Translations under genes and position numbers: made by a program | The notes under the pieces: generated by a model | The model's input: only the letters and a program-made list of their open reading frames with translations | Databases searched by the model: none | Told to the model about the DNA's origin: nothing | In this document: positions 14,890 through 23,018 of the stretch, in pieces | Numbering within the stretch: the first letter of the stretch is position 1 | Layout: every line of letters starts with the position of its first letter | From: Selenomonas sp. AB3002 | Lineage (GTDB): Bacteria > Bacillota > Negativicutes > Selenomonadales > Selenomonadaceae | Direction of reading: 5' to 3' | Assembly: GCF_000702545.1 (NCBI RefSeq) | Contig: NZ_JNIO01000002.1 | Coordinates: forward strand, 434,001-498,000 | DNA length: 64,000 bases

Positions 14890-16407
14890 TTAAGCTTGCT
14901 CCTGCACAGGCTCAACCTTGGCCATAATCACAGCCATGACTGCTGCCAGGCAGATAAAGCCTGCACCCAGGCCGGCCCAACCGTTGCCGGTGAAGCCGTC
15001 CACTACATAGCCAACCAGGCTGCAGGCGCCTACGGTCAGCACATAGGGCAGCTGGGTGCTCACGTGGTCGATGTGATGGCACTGTGCTCCTGCCGAAGCC
15101 AGGATGGTGGTGTCGGAAATGGGAGAAGCATGGTCGCCGCCTACGGCACCGGAAAGGATGGCTGCCACGCAGATCACCAGCATGGAAGTATTCTCCACAC
15201 CCAGGATGGCAATGGCAATGGGAATCAAGATGCCGAAAGTGCCCCAGCTGGTGCCGGTGGCAAAAGCCAGACCGATGGACACCAGGAAGAAGATGGGAGG
15301 CAGGAACATGATGATGGAGGCATGGGCGCTGACCACACCGCCTACGAAACCGCCCAAATCAAGGTACTTGTCACTGCAGATACCGGACAGGGTCCAAGCC
15401 AGGCACAGGATAAAGATAGCCGGCGTCATGGCCTTGAAACCGCGGCTGAAGCAGTCGCAGAAGGCATTGAAGGTGACAATGTGGCGGGGCAGATAGAGCA
15501 GCCCCGTAAACACAAAGGCCACAAAGGAACCCAGCACCAAAGACTTGGAAGAATCGCAATCCGCAAAGGCATCAGCCACGCTCTTGCCTTCACCGGCAAA
15601 GAGACCGCCAGTGTAGAGCATGCCAAAGACGCAGGCGCCAATCAGCACGATCAGGGGCAAGAAAAGGTCAACCAGCTGGCCCTTGCCCTCACGGCTGAGA
15701 GCTGCGTGCTCCGTATCCTGATACTCCTCCGGCACTTCAAAATGCTCATTGCTGCGCTCCACGCTGCTGCCCATAGCGCCAAAATCCCTGCCCGTCCAGA
15801 TGATGAAAGCCATGAAAGCCAGGGTCAGAAGGGCATAGAGATTGAAGGGAATAGTCTGCAGGAACAAGGAGAAGCCGTCGATCTCGCTGCCCTCCGGCAG
15901 GGAGGAACCCACGGCTGCCGCCCAGCTGGACACGGGAGCGATGATGCAGATAGGTGCTGCCGTAGCATCAATGACATACGCCAGCTTAGTACGGGCCACT
16001 TTGAACTTATCCGTCACAGGCCGCATGACCGTACCCACTGTGAGGCAGTTGAAATAATCGTCAATGAAGATGACAAGTCCTAAAAGCGCAGTCACCACCA
16101 GGGACTGGCGTGGTCCTTTGATCTGCCTGGCCGCCCACTCGCCATAAGCCCGGGTAGCACCAGAACGGGTGATGGCCGCCACCAGAATGCCAAGTATAAC
16201 CAGGAACACCAGGATATTGACGTTGCCCCCCACCTTATCTCCCAAAATCTGGAACATGGTGAGGATAGATTCCAGGACGCTGCCCCCGGTAAAAAGCATG
16301 GCCCCCGCAAAGATACCAATCAACAGGGACATATAAACTTCCTTAGTCCATAGCGCCAAGATGATGGTAATCAAAGGCGGCAGGACGGCCCAAGCTGTAT
16401 GTGCCAT
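14890..16407 (-). CDS. Na+/H+ antiporter, NhaC family
   Basis: The 505-residue protein has about twelve hydrophobic segments. It exchanges sodium for protons, or exchanges organic acids (the family includes malate-lactate antiporters such as MleN). Recognisable blocks are FIDDYFNCLTVGTVMRPVTD (near residue 113), the DATAAPICIIAPVSSWAA loop and GAVGGDHASPISDTTILAS near 425. The charged Asp pair in DDYF is a family hallmark. The start codon ATG at 16407 has only a weak ribosome binding site (GTAGG). A clear promoter stands upstream, with a TGTATACA site 23 bases above its -35 box. The transported ions cannot be fixed from sequence. Confidence 0.9.
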   Translation of the reverse strand: MAHTAWAVLPPLITIILALWTKEVYMSLLIGIFAGAMLFTGGSVLESILTMFQILGDKVGGNVNILVFLVILGILVAAITRSGATRAYGEWAARQIKGPRQSLVVTALLGLVIFIDDYFNCLTVGTVMRPVTDKFKVARTKLAYVIDATAAPICIIAPVSSWAAAVGSSLPEGSEIDGFSLFLQTIPFNLYALLTLAFMAFIIWTGRDFGAMGSSVERSNEHFEVPEEYQDTEHAALSREGKGQLVDLFLPLIVLIGACVFGMLYTGGLFAGEGKSVADAFADCDSSKSLVLGSFVAFVFTGLLYLPRHIVTFNAFCDCFSRGFKAMTPAIFILCLAWTLSGICSDKYLDLGGFVGGVVSAHASIIMFLPPIFFLVSIGLAFATGTSWGTFGILIPIAIAILGVENTSMLVICVAAILSGAVGGDHASPISDTTILASAGAQCHHIDHVSTQLPYVLTVGACSLVGYVVDGFTGNGWAGLGAGFICLAAVMAVIMAKVEPVQEQA

Positions 16408-16454
16408 GAATACGCCTACTTTCTATAAGTTATTTTATGAATCGCATGGGTCTA

Positions 16455-16483
16455 ATTGTATAACATTTTTTGCATAGTAGCAA
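16455..16483 (-). promoter_or_regulatory. Promoter of the nhaC-type gene
   Basis: On the minus strand TTGCTA (16478-16483) and TACAAT (16455-16460) are 17 bp apart, about 45 bases before the start codon. Confidence 0.6.
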
Positions 16484-16506
16484 TACCAGCACTACAGGAT
16501 TTGCAA

Positions 16507-16514
16507 TGTATACA
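16507..16514. promoter_or_regulatory. TGTATACA palindrome upstream of the nhaC promoter
   Basis: This is one of four exact TGTATACA sites in the window, all intergenic. It sits 23 bases upstream of the -35 box, a typical activator position. Confidence 0.4.
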
Positions 16515-16526
16515 AATTTACAAGCA

Positions 16527-17396
16527 TCAATTCAACTCTGAGAAAGCATCTGCCAGTTTGCCGAACTCCTCCAAAGAGAGAGTCTCACCCCGGCGGGTGG
16601 GGTCGATGCCTGCCTTTTCCATGGCATCACGCACCTGCTCCTTGGGGAAGCCGCCGCCTTTGAGGGCATTGGCCAGGGTCTTGCGGCGCTGGCCGAAGGA
16701 GGCCTTCACCACCCGGAAGAACATCTTCTCATCCTGCACCTGCACGGCAGGAGTCTCCCTTACCTTGCAGGCGATGACCACGCTCATGACCTCCGGGGCG
16801 GGAATAAAGGAACGTGGCGGCACATTCAGCACGATTTCCGGCTCCGTGTAATACTGCACGGCCACGGAAAGAGCCCCATAAGCCTTGGTGCCGGGCCTGG
16901 CTATCATGCGCTCAGCCACTTCCTTCTGCACCATGGTCACCAGCCGCTCGATAGGCAGGCGGCGCTCCAGCAGAGTCATGATGATGGGAGTGGTGATGTA
17001 GTAGGGCAGGTTGGCTGCCACCTTGAAGGTGCCCTCTCCCATGATGGAGGGAATATCAACCTTGAGGATATCCCCCGGCACAATGGTCACATTGGGGTAG
17101 GCCTTGAGGGTTTCTGCCAGCACTGCCGGCAGCTTCTTGTCCAGCTCCACCGCCGTGACCTGGGCCCCGGCCTCTGCCAGTCCCTGGGTGAGGGTGCCAA
17201 TGCCCGGGCCGATTTCCAGCACCCGCTCCCCGGGCTGGATATCTGCCGCATCCACAATGCCCTGTACAATGCCTGCATCAATGAGGAAGTTCTGCCCCAG
17301 TTTCTTGCTCATGTGAAGGCCGAAAGCCTTCAGAATATGGGTAGTCACCTCACGGCTGGCAATCTTGGGCTGTACGATTTTTTCTTCTTTATCCAT
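16527..17396 (-). CDS. rsmA: 16S rRNA (adenine1518/1519-N6) dimethyltransferase
   Basis: KsgA/RsmA dimethylates two adjacent adenines in the 3' end of 16S rRNA, a late step in 30S assembly. The 289 residues include LGQNFLID (33-40), the SAM motif VLEIGPGIGTLTQGL (near 60), VELDKKL, GDILK and the catalytic NLPYYITTPI (near 128). The start follows AAGGAGAC. It lies 9 bases downstream of rnmV, the usual Firmicutes pairing with RNase M5, and last in a row of five genes on the same strand. Confidence 0.95.
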   Translation of the reverse strand: MDKEEKIVQPKIASREVTTHILKAFGLHMSKKLGQNFLIDAGIVQGIVDAADIQPGERVLEIGPGIGTLTQGLAEAGAQVTAVELDKKLPAVLAETLKAYPNVTIVPGDILKVDIPSIMGEGTFKVAANLPYYITTPIIMTLLERRLPIERLVTMVQKEVAERMIARPGTKAYGALSVAVQYYTEPEIVLNVPPRSFIPAPEVMSVVIACKVRETPAVQVQDEKMFFRVVKASFGQRRKTLANALKGGGFPKEQVRDAMEKAGIDPTRRGETLSLEEFGKLADAFSELN

Positions 17397-17405
17397 TCTG
17401 TCTCC

Positions 17406-17945
17406 TTAATCTCTATCAAGCTCTGCCACGGCGGCCTCGAATTCCTCACGGGTCACCCCGTAGTGATTCAGCCGCTTCAAAAAGGTCTTGGCATTGGCAA
17501 AGCCCAGTCCTAAGAGCTCCCCTGCCCTGGCACGGCGGGCAGAAGCCTCAGCCCCACCGGAAAGACCTGCCATGATGAGGTCGCTGCCGCTGAACTCATT
17601 GGAAGGCTCAAAGCTCAGGGTATGCACCTTGGCCAGCGCCTTGCGGATGGCCTCCGGCCCTGCCTGCTCAATGCCGATATCATCGTTGGCAGTGGCATCT
17701 TCCACAGGCACAAAGGCATGCTTGGCCTCCGGGAAGCGCTTGGTGAGATACTGGCGTATGCGCTCACCAGCCGAATCCGGGTCGGTAAGGATGATAATGC
17801 CCCGCTTCTTGTAGGCCTGTTCGATATTCTTCAGGGCAGCGGGCTTCAGGTTGAAGCCCTCGGTGATGATGCAGTCTGCCTCCACCGCTTTGTTGATGGC
17901 AACTACGTCCATCTTGCCCTCGACTACTAATACTTCCTTTATCAA
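17406..17945 (-). CDS. rnmV: Ribonuclease M5 (5S rRNA maturase)
   Basis: RNase M5 trims 5S rRNA precursor together with a ribosomal protein. The Toprim domain at the N-terminus shows VVEGKMD (acidic Glu), and ILTDPDSAGERIR carries the paired Asp residues. I prefer the TTG at 17945, since AAGGAG stands 7 bases before it and the protein then begins at the Toprim strand with 179 residues, the usual length. A longer frame to 18002 would overlap tmk. It sits between tmk and rsmA, all on one strand with short gaps. Confidence 0.92.
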   Translation of the reverse strand: MIKEVLVVEGKMDVVAINKAVEADCIITEGFNLKPAALKNIEQAYKKRGIIILTDPDSAGERIRQYLTKRFPEAKHAFVPVEDATANDDIGIEQAGPEAIRKALAKVHTLSFEPSNEFSGSDLIMAGLSGGAEASARRARAGELLGLGFANAKTFLKRLNHYGVTREEFEAAVAELDRD

Positions 17946-17961
17946 TGTCTTGCTCCTTAAA

Positions 17962-18633
17962 TCATGCCAGCGTTTCCTGTACGGCTCTATAAACCTCAGC
18001 ATGTATATTCTCTATGGACAGGGGATTTCCTTCCACGCTGCATTTCACTTTTGCCCAGCCGTATTTTTCTGCCAGTTCCAGATATGCTTCATGGCAGCGG
18101 TGCAGGTATTCCTTGTCCTTTTCGTGGATATCCGACTGGCCTGTGACCTTCGCCCTTTCAGCAATGAGCCTGTCTGCCGCCTCAGGTTCCATATCCAGGA
18201 AGACCACCTTGTCAGGCACAGGCAGCCCCAGCTTGTTGAATTCATAATCCCAAAGCCATTCAAGGAATTTCTCCCGTTCTTCCGGATCTGTCAATTTGAC
18301 CGCCTGATGCACCATATTGGAGGTGGTATAGCGGTCTGCCAGGATAATATCCCCGGCCGCGTAATATTTCTGCCACTTCATGCGATAGGAGGCATAGCGG
18401 TCTGCCGCAAAGAAGGTGGAAGCGGCATAAGCGTTCACATCCTCCGCATGACCGCCGAAGTCTCCCCGCAGATACATGCGCACCAGCATGGAACCGTCCG
18501 CTTCATAGTCGGGGAACTCCACCTTATGAACCTTCCTGCCTTCAGCCAGCAGCCTTTCATAGAGCTTTTTGGTCTGGGTAGCCTTGCCGGAGCCGTCCCC
18601 GGCTTCTATGATAATCAGTTTTCCCTTGCTCAT
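17962..18633 (-). CDS. tmk: Thymidylate kinase-like protein
   Basis: The 223-residue protein phosphorylates dTMP to dTDP for DNA synthesis. The P-loop reads EAGDGSGKATQT (residues 10-21), with the DRY motif in ILADRYTTSN (near 97) and a LID-region Arg stretch after VFLDMEPEAADRL. EAGDGSGK instead of the usual EGxDGxGK is a mild variation. The length is slightly above E. coli Tmk (213). It overlaps the upstream decarboxylase gene by four bases (ATGA), so translation is coupled. Its order decarboxylase-tmk-rnmV-rsmA resembles the classic Firmicutes arrangement around tmk. Confidence 0.9.
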   Translation of the reverse strand: MSKGKLIIIEAGDGSGKATQTKKLYERLLAEGRKVHKVEFPDYEADGSMLVRMYLRGDFGGHAEDVNAYAASTFFAADRYASYRMKWQKYYAAGDIILADRYTTSNMVHQAVKLTDPEEREKFLEWLWDYEFNKLGLPVPDKVVFLDMEPEAADRLIAERAKVTGQSDIHEKDKEYLHRCHEAYLELAEKYGWAKVKCSVEGNPLSIENIHAEVYRAVQETLA

Positions 18634-20114
18634 TTTTCCTTGACCACCTTCAACGTCTTCAGCTTCGTATCCTCCGGGCCCACGATTTTCATGCCCAGGG
18701 CCTGCTGTGTCCCGATATAATCAAGCATCTCCCGGCTTATCCTCTCCCCGGGCACCAGCAGGGGCACACCCGGCGGATAGAACATGACCTGCTCTGCAAT
18801 GATCCTGCCTGCGGCTTCCGCAAAGGCAACCTTCTCCTTCTCTGCAAAGAAAGCCTCCCTGGGAGTCAGTTCCGCTTCCTGCCACAAGGAAGCCTCAGGA
18901 GGCAGGCAAGACCGCAGGGGCTTCTTCCCCAGTCTCCTGGCGTGCCTGCTCAAGGCTTGCAGGGCTTCCAACAGCCTTGCCCCCTGAGCTTCCCCATCTG
19001 CATAGGAAATTATGAACAGCAGGTTCCAGCTATCGGACAGCTCGCATTGCACCTTTTCCTCAAACCTCAGGTAATGCTCTGCCTCCAGCCCCGAAATGCC
19101 CAGCTCCTTCACCTGCACCGTGATTTTCGTCAGGTCCAGGCCGCAGGCACCCGGCGTGCAGAAATCATCTGCCCCCGGCGACCACAGGCCCTCTATCTTA
19201 TTGATTTCCTCTCTGAGTTTCCTGGACAGGGCCACCGCCCTGCCCACCAGCTCACTGCCCTGCTCTGCCATCTGCAGGCGGGCAATGTCCAGGGAAGCCA
19301 GCAAGAGCTGGTTGGGGCTGGTGGACTGGAGCAGGCTCATGCTTTCCCTGAGCCTTTCCCTGTCCAGCTTCGTTTCCTTATTCACCAGCAGCATGGAAGT
19401 CTGGGTCATGGAGCCCAAAATCTTGTGGGTGCTGAGGGCTGCTGCATCAGCTCCGGCAGCGATGGCTTCACTGGGCAATCCTTCAGAAAAAGGAAGATGA
19501 GGCCCGTGGGCCTCATCCACCAGCAGCAGCATATCACGGCTGTGCAAAAAATCCGCTATAGGCTTCAAATCCACCGCAGTGCCGTAGTAAGTAGGATAGA
19601 CCAGCACCACCGCCCTGGCCTCCGGGTTAGCTTCCACCGCCTCTTGCAGGGCCTCAAGTCCAAGGCCCACAGGAATACCCAGCCTTTCATCTATCTCCGG
19701 CTGAAGATACACCGGCCTTGCCCCGGAAAGTATCAGTCCCCCGATAATGGAGCGATGGGCATTGCGGGGCACCAGCACCTTGTCGCCGGAGGAAAGTGCT
19801 CCCAGCAGCATGGCCTGCACCGCCCCGGTGGTGCCGTTGATGCAGAAATAAGCCTGTCCTGCCCCATAGAGCTCCGCTGCCAGCTTCTGGGCTTCGGCAA
19901 TGCACATGGAGGGCTCATGGAGGTCATCCAGTTCCTCCATCAGGGAGACTTCCTCCCTCAGGCCTTTTTCTGTAATCAGCTCCTGCAGCAGGGGGTGGGC
20001 TCCCAGGCCCTGCTTATGCCCCGGGGTATGGAAGGCCAAAGCCCCATCCTCCCGATATTTCTTCATGGCCTCCGCTATGGGAGCACAGAGTTTTTTCTTT
20101 TCCATATCCATCAA
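18630..20114 (-). CDS. PLP-dependent Orn/Lys/Arg decarboxylase (fold type I)
   Basis: The 494-residue protein decarboxylates a basic amino acid to a polyamine precursor or diamine. It shows FHTPGHKQG (28-36), the Asp that pairs with the PLP nitrogen in LLLVDEAHG (D200) and the Schiff-base lysine in STHKILGSM (K231). The length matches the Bacillus SpeA/YaaO group found next to tmk, which lacks the wing domain of E. coli enzymes. Substrate (arginine, lysine or ornithine) cannot be told. Start is either TTG 20114, overlapping the kinase stop as TTGA, or the ATG at 20111. It is flanked by overlaps on both sides, so it is part of a tight operon. Confidence 0.9.
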   Translation of the reverse strand: MMDMEKKKLCAPIAEAMKKYREDGALAFHTPGHKQGLGAHPLLQELITEKGLREEVSLMEELDDLHEPSMCIAEAQKLAAELYGAGQAYFCINGTTGAVQAMLLGALSSGDKVLVPRNAHRSIIGGLILSGARPVYLQPEIDERLGIPVGLGLEALQEAVEANPEARAVVLVYPTYYGTAVDLKPIADFLHSRDMLLLVDEAHGPHLPFSEGLPSEAIAAGADAAALSTHKILGSMTQTSMLLVNKETKLDRERLRESMSLLQSTSPNQLLLASLDIARLQMAEQGSELVGRAVALSRKLREEINKIEGLWSPGADDFCTPGACGLDLTKITVQVKELGISGLEAEHYLRFEEKVQCELSDSWNLLFIISYADGEAQGARLLEALQALSRHARRLGKKPLRSCLPPEASLWQEAELTPREAFFAEKEKVAFAEAAGRIIAEQVMFYPPGVPLLVPGERISREMLDYIGTQQALGMKIVGPEDTKLKTLKVVKEK

Positions 20115-21370
20115 TGCTTGCGTTCCTTTTGGCCAAGCGCCTTCCGTTCAAGTCTCAAATGCACTCTCGTCCCCTCGCCGGGAGCGGAAAGCACCTTGAG
20201 CTGGGCGCCAATAATGCGGGCCCTTTCCTCCATGCCAATCATGCCAAAGTGGCCCAGCGCATCTTCCTTCTTGGTATCCTCTGCATTTTCGCCAGCAGGC
20301 TCTTCCGCTGCTCCCGCTGACTCAATCTCAGCCCAGCGGGCCTCAGGGTCGAATCCTGCCCCCTTGTCCTCCACCAGCACAGACAGCGCCGCTCCCGTAT
20401 AGAGCAGGCGCACTTTCGCCTCCTGCACTCCGGCATGGTGGACGATGTTGTTCAGCGCTTCCTGCACAATACGGAACACCGCAATCTCAGCATGCTTGGG
20501 CAAATCATAGACATTCCCGTCTACGGAAAAGTCCGTGGCAATCATGCCCCTGATGGCAAGGCGCGACACCAGTTGCTGCAGAGCAGGCACCAAGCCCAAA
20601 TCGTCAAGTGCCATAGGACGCATATCAAAGATAATCTGCCGGACGCTGCCCAGGCATTCCTTGATCTGCAGCCGCAATTCCTGCAAGGTGCGCCTTGCTT
20701 CCTCTATATCCTTGTCCATAAGCTTTTCTATGATGGAAGTCTGGATCAGCATATTGGCCATATCCTGGGCAGGACCGTCATGGATTTCCCTGGACATGCG
20801 GTAGCGTTCTTCTTCCTGTGCCTTGATGACCCTGGCGCCTACGAACTGCTCCTTCTGCACCGCCTCTATTTTCCACATGACACCACTGACCTGGGAAGCG
20901 AGATAAGAAAAAACTGAACCTATGGCCAGAGCCAGATGCTCTGCCTGGTCCAGCATGATGCCCAGCTTCCTCAGCCGCAGTTCCAGCTTGTCCCGGCGCT
21001 CCCTTAGGTCTGCCTCCTTCTCCCGCTCCACGCCTAGAGCCACCTGGATATCCTTGACCTTCTCATAGGTAGCCTTGATGCTTTCCTCTGAGTACTGGGC
21101 AAAGTTGCCGCTCACCCGCACCAGGTTCTGCTTCTCGCGTTGCTCTTCTTTGGCCAGGCTGTCCACCCTGTCAATGGTCTCCCTGGCCCTGGTCTTGAGC
21201 TCTGCCAGCTGCTGCTTGCTGCGTTCCACCTCGTCCCTTGCCGTCTCGTAAATCTCGAAAATCTGCGCCTTATTGGACTCGATGGTATCTATGGTGTTGT
21301 TCAGGATAGACTTCAGAGCATCCGTGCTAAGATTCCCTGCTTCATCCAGGAATTCTTTGCTCTTTCCCAT
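20111..21370 (-). CDS. Cytoplasmic sensor histidine kinase, DegS-like
   Basis: The 419-residue kinase has no membrane segment. Residues about 25-150 are a long coiled coil, as in DegS. The HisKA_3 box REIHDGPAQD places the phosphoacceptor at H197, followed by the N-box EALNNIVHHAG (near 305), the G1 box EDKGAGFDP and a G2-like FGMIGMEERA. DegS normally phosphorylates the DegU response regulator. No response regulator gene is found beside it, so the kinase is an orphan here. It overlaps the decarboxylase gene by four bases. A 30-residue acidic insertion between the G1 and G2 boxes (AEIESAGAAEEPAGENAEDT) is unusual. Confidence 0.88.
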   Translation of the reverse strand: MGKSKEFLDEAGNLSTDALKSILNNTIDTIESNKAQIFEIYETARDEVERSKQQLAELKTRARETIDRVDSLAKEEQREKQNLVRVSGNFAQYSEESIKATYEKVKDIQVALGVEREKEADLRERRDKLELRLRKLGIMLDQAEHLALAIGSVFSYLASQVSGVMWKIEAVQKEQFVGARVIKAQEEERYRMSREIHDGPAQDMANMLIQTSIIEKLMDKDIEEARRTLQELRLQIKECLGSVRQIIFDMRPMALDDLGLVPALQQLVSRLAIRGMIATDFSVDGNVYDLPKHAEIAVFRIVQEALNNIVHHAGVQEAKVRLLYTGAALSVLVEDKGAGFDPEARWAEIESAGAAEEPAGENAEDTKKEDALGHFGMIGMEERARIIGAQLKVLSAPGEGTRVHLRLERKALGQKERKH

Positions 21371-21379
21371 AAGTTTACC

Positions 21380-21598
21380 TTACTTTCCCTCGCCGTTATC
21401 CTGATTATGCTTCTTCAGGAACATCTTCAGCACCACAAAGGCCAGCAAAGCCCCGGCCAGCATATAGGCATCCCCGGCGTGGAACACCGCATCCCAGCCC
21501 CTGTCTTCCACCTTTACCGCTATGGCACCGATTACCAGGATAACTACCAATATATTTGAAATGACCTTGCTGTGTTTCTTCAGGAATTCTATTTCAAT
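21380..21598 (-). CDS. Small two-helix membrane protein with a non-AUG start
   Basis: The frame gives up to 72 residues with two membrane helices (ISNILVVILVIGAIAV and AYMLAGALLAFVVLKMF) and a charged tail ending QDNGEGK. An in-frame TAG at 21605-21607 blocks any start upstream, and no ATG, GTG or TTG precedes the first helix. The strong site AGGAGG (21601-21606) leaves only ATT (21596-21598, spacing 2) or ATA (21590-21592, spacing 8) as start codons. The stop lies 9 bases before the kinase ATG, so it looks like the first gene of that operon. Function unknown; a small membrane partner for the soluble kinase is possible. Confidence 0.55.
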   Translation of the reverse strand: MEIEFLKKHSKVISNILVVILVIGAIAVKVEDRGWDAVFHAGDAYMLAGALLAFVVLKMFLKKHNQDNGEGK

Positions 21599-21753
21599 CT
21601 CCTCCTATCATTATTCATACCCACCTAGTGTATCTCAAGCAGGGCTTTTCTGCAAGGATAATATAGCCCCCGACTTGCTTTTAAGTCCATTTGCCCTTAA
21701 AATAGTAGGGAGAGCTTAAATTTTTGCAATTATACAATCGAAAGGTGATACAA

Positions 21754-22194
21754 ATGAGCATTTTTTCCCGCTTCCTGCCGAAGCGCAAGCCCCCCGAGAT
21801 AAAGAACAACATTCCGAAGGAAAAGGCCAATATCCGCAAGACCTTCGGCATCTATTGCCACAAGCACCACGACACCTCCGGCGACAAGCTGTGCCCCAAG
21901 TGCACGGCCCTGCTGGCCACGGTCATGACCAAGATGAACCGCTGCCCCTACGGCATCACCAAACCCATCTGCGACCGTTGCGACCGTCCCTGCTTCGGCA
22001 CCAAGCAGACCCACGACTTCCTGACTATCATGAACTCCACCAGCACCAGCATGTTCCTGCGTCATCCCATCATGGCCTTCAAGCACAAGCTGGCCAGCAT
22101 GGGGGTTGACTACGCCAAGTACCAGCAGCAGAAGAAAGTGGATGACAAGGCCAAGGCCAAAGAGAAGTCCAAGGATAAAAAGGAAAAGAAATAA
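21754..22194 (+). CDS. YgbA-like protein (nitrous oxide-stimulated promoter family)
   Basis: The 146-residue protein has the cysteine-rich core of this family: IYCHKHH (near residue 33), LCPKCTALL, RCPYG, then CDRCDRPCFG and FLRHPIMAFKH. The conserved cysteines probably bind zinc or a metal cluster. The E. coli relative YgbA is linked to recovery from nitrosative stress; a role here is by family only. The C-terminal 25 residues are almost all Lys, Asp and Glu. The start at 21754 follows GAAAGGTGA; a longer frame begins 30 bases upstream without a site. A good terminator follows, so the gene is monocistronic. Confidence 0.85.
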   Translation: MSIFSRFLPKRKPPEIKNNIPKEKANIRKTFGIYCHKHHDTSGDKLCPKCTALLATVMTKMNRCPYGITKPICDRCDRPCFGTKQTHDFLTIMNSTSTSMFLRHPIMAFKHKLASMGVDYAKYQQQKKVDDKAKAKEKSKDKKEKK

Positions 22195-22200
22195 TTGCCA

Positions 22201-22233
22201 CTGTCGGAGAGCTTCAGCCCTCCGGCAGTTTTT
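22201..22233 (+). terminator. Terminator of the YgbA-like gene
   Basis: Arms CTGTCGGAG (22201-22209) and CTCCGGCAG (22220-22228) are followed by TTTTT. Confidence 0.85.
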
Positions 22234-22325
22234 CTTTGCCCTGAGAAGTTTTTGTAACATTTATCACAGAATATTTATCCCCGATATGATAGCATGGTGA
22301 AGAATACACAGAAAGGGTGTTGCAC

Positions 22326-22865
22326 ATGGGCAAATGGGGCGTGTTTTACTCCTCGGTGACGGGAAACACGAAGATGATAGCAGAGAAAATCGCAGAGGCC
22401 GCTGGCGGAGCTGACTTGCTGCCGGTGGAGGAAATGCCGGAGGATCTGTCCGGCTATGAGGTAGTGGCTCTGGGGTACTGGCTGCGGCTGGGCGGGGCTG
22501 ACCCCAAGATGATGAGGTACCTGCCCAAAGTCAAAGACAGCACGGTGATACTCTTTGAGACCCACGGCACCGACCCGGGCAGCGAGCACGCCGTCACCGC
22601 CTACGCGCGGGCAGCGTACCTGCTGGGCGAAGGCTGCGAAATCCTGGGCACCTTCGGCTGCCAGGGCAAGATAAATCCAGCCCTTATAGAGAAGCGAAAA
22701 AACTCCTCCCCCGATGACCCCCACGGCGGCACCGCAGCCATGGAGCGCTGGAAACGGGCGGCAAATCACCCCAACGAAGAAGACTTTTCCGCCGCCGCAG
22801 ACTTCGTGGCCCAGATGAAACGCAAGCTAGTGCTCCGGCAGAAATACCGGGAGCATAAGCAATAA
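22326..22865 (+). CDS. Flavodoxin-family protein
   Basis: The 179-residue protein starts with the flavodoxin FMN phosphate loop FYSSVTGNTKMIAEKIAE (residues 7-24) and has the following beta-alpha pattern: ALGYWLRLGGADPKM, VILFETHGTDPGSEHA and LGTFGCQGKINPALIEKRK. It probably moves electrons in the cytoplasm. The GCQGKINPALIE block resembles the flavodoxin-like subunit (BilS-type) proteins of gut bacteria, which I recall only loosely. The ATG at 22326 follows AAAGGGTG; a GTG three codons earlier would overlap that site. The stop codon touches repeat copy D. Confidence 0.82.
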   Translation: MGKWGVFYSSVTGNTKMIAEKIAEAAGGADLLPVEEMPEDLSGYEVVALGYWLRLGGADPKMMRYLPKVKDSTVILFETHGTDPGSEHAVTAYARAAYLLGEGCEILGTFGCQGKINPALIEKRKNSSPDDPHGGTAAMERWKRAANHPNEEDFSAAADFVAQMKRKLVLRQKYREHKQ

Positions 22866-22940
22866 CGAGGTTGTCCAACCTCGTTGAAACACCAATTGGA
22901 AGATTTTGCCTACGGCAAAGTTTTAACAATTGTGTTATAA
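22864..22940. repeat. Palindromic repeat, shortened copy D in reverse orientation
   Basis: On the minus strand it reads TTATAAC...TTTGCCGTAGGCAAA, then CTTCCAATTGG, GTTTCAACGAGG and the hairpin GAGGTTG-GA-CAACCTC. This matches the first two-thirds of copy B; the CCCCCAC hairpin is missing. Confidence 0.75.
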
Positions 22941-22963
22941 ATCCCCCATTACAACTACACACA

Positions 22964-23005
22964 CGAAGAAGTCCGGCAGAGTTCTCCCCCTGCCGGACTT
23001 CTTCG
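22964..23005. terminator. Strong hairpin between convergent genes
   Basis: A perfect 16-bp stem (22964-22979 with 22990-23005) lies between the flavodoxin gene and the AlbA-type gene. T-runs are poor on both sides, but the position fits a shared terminator. Confidence 0.65.
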
Positions 23006-23018
23006 TATAGACCTCTCT

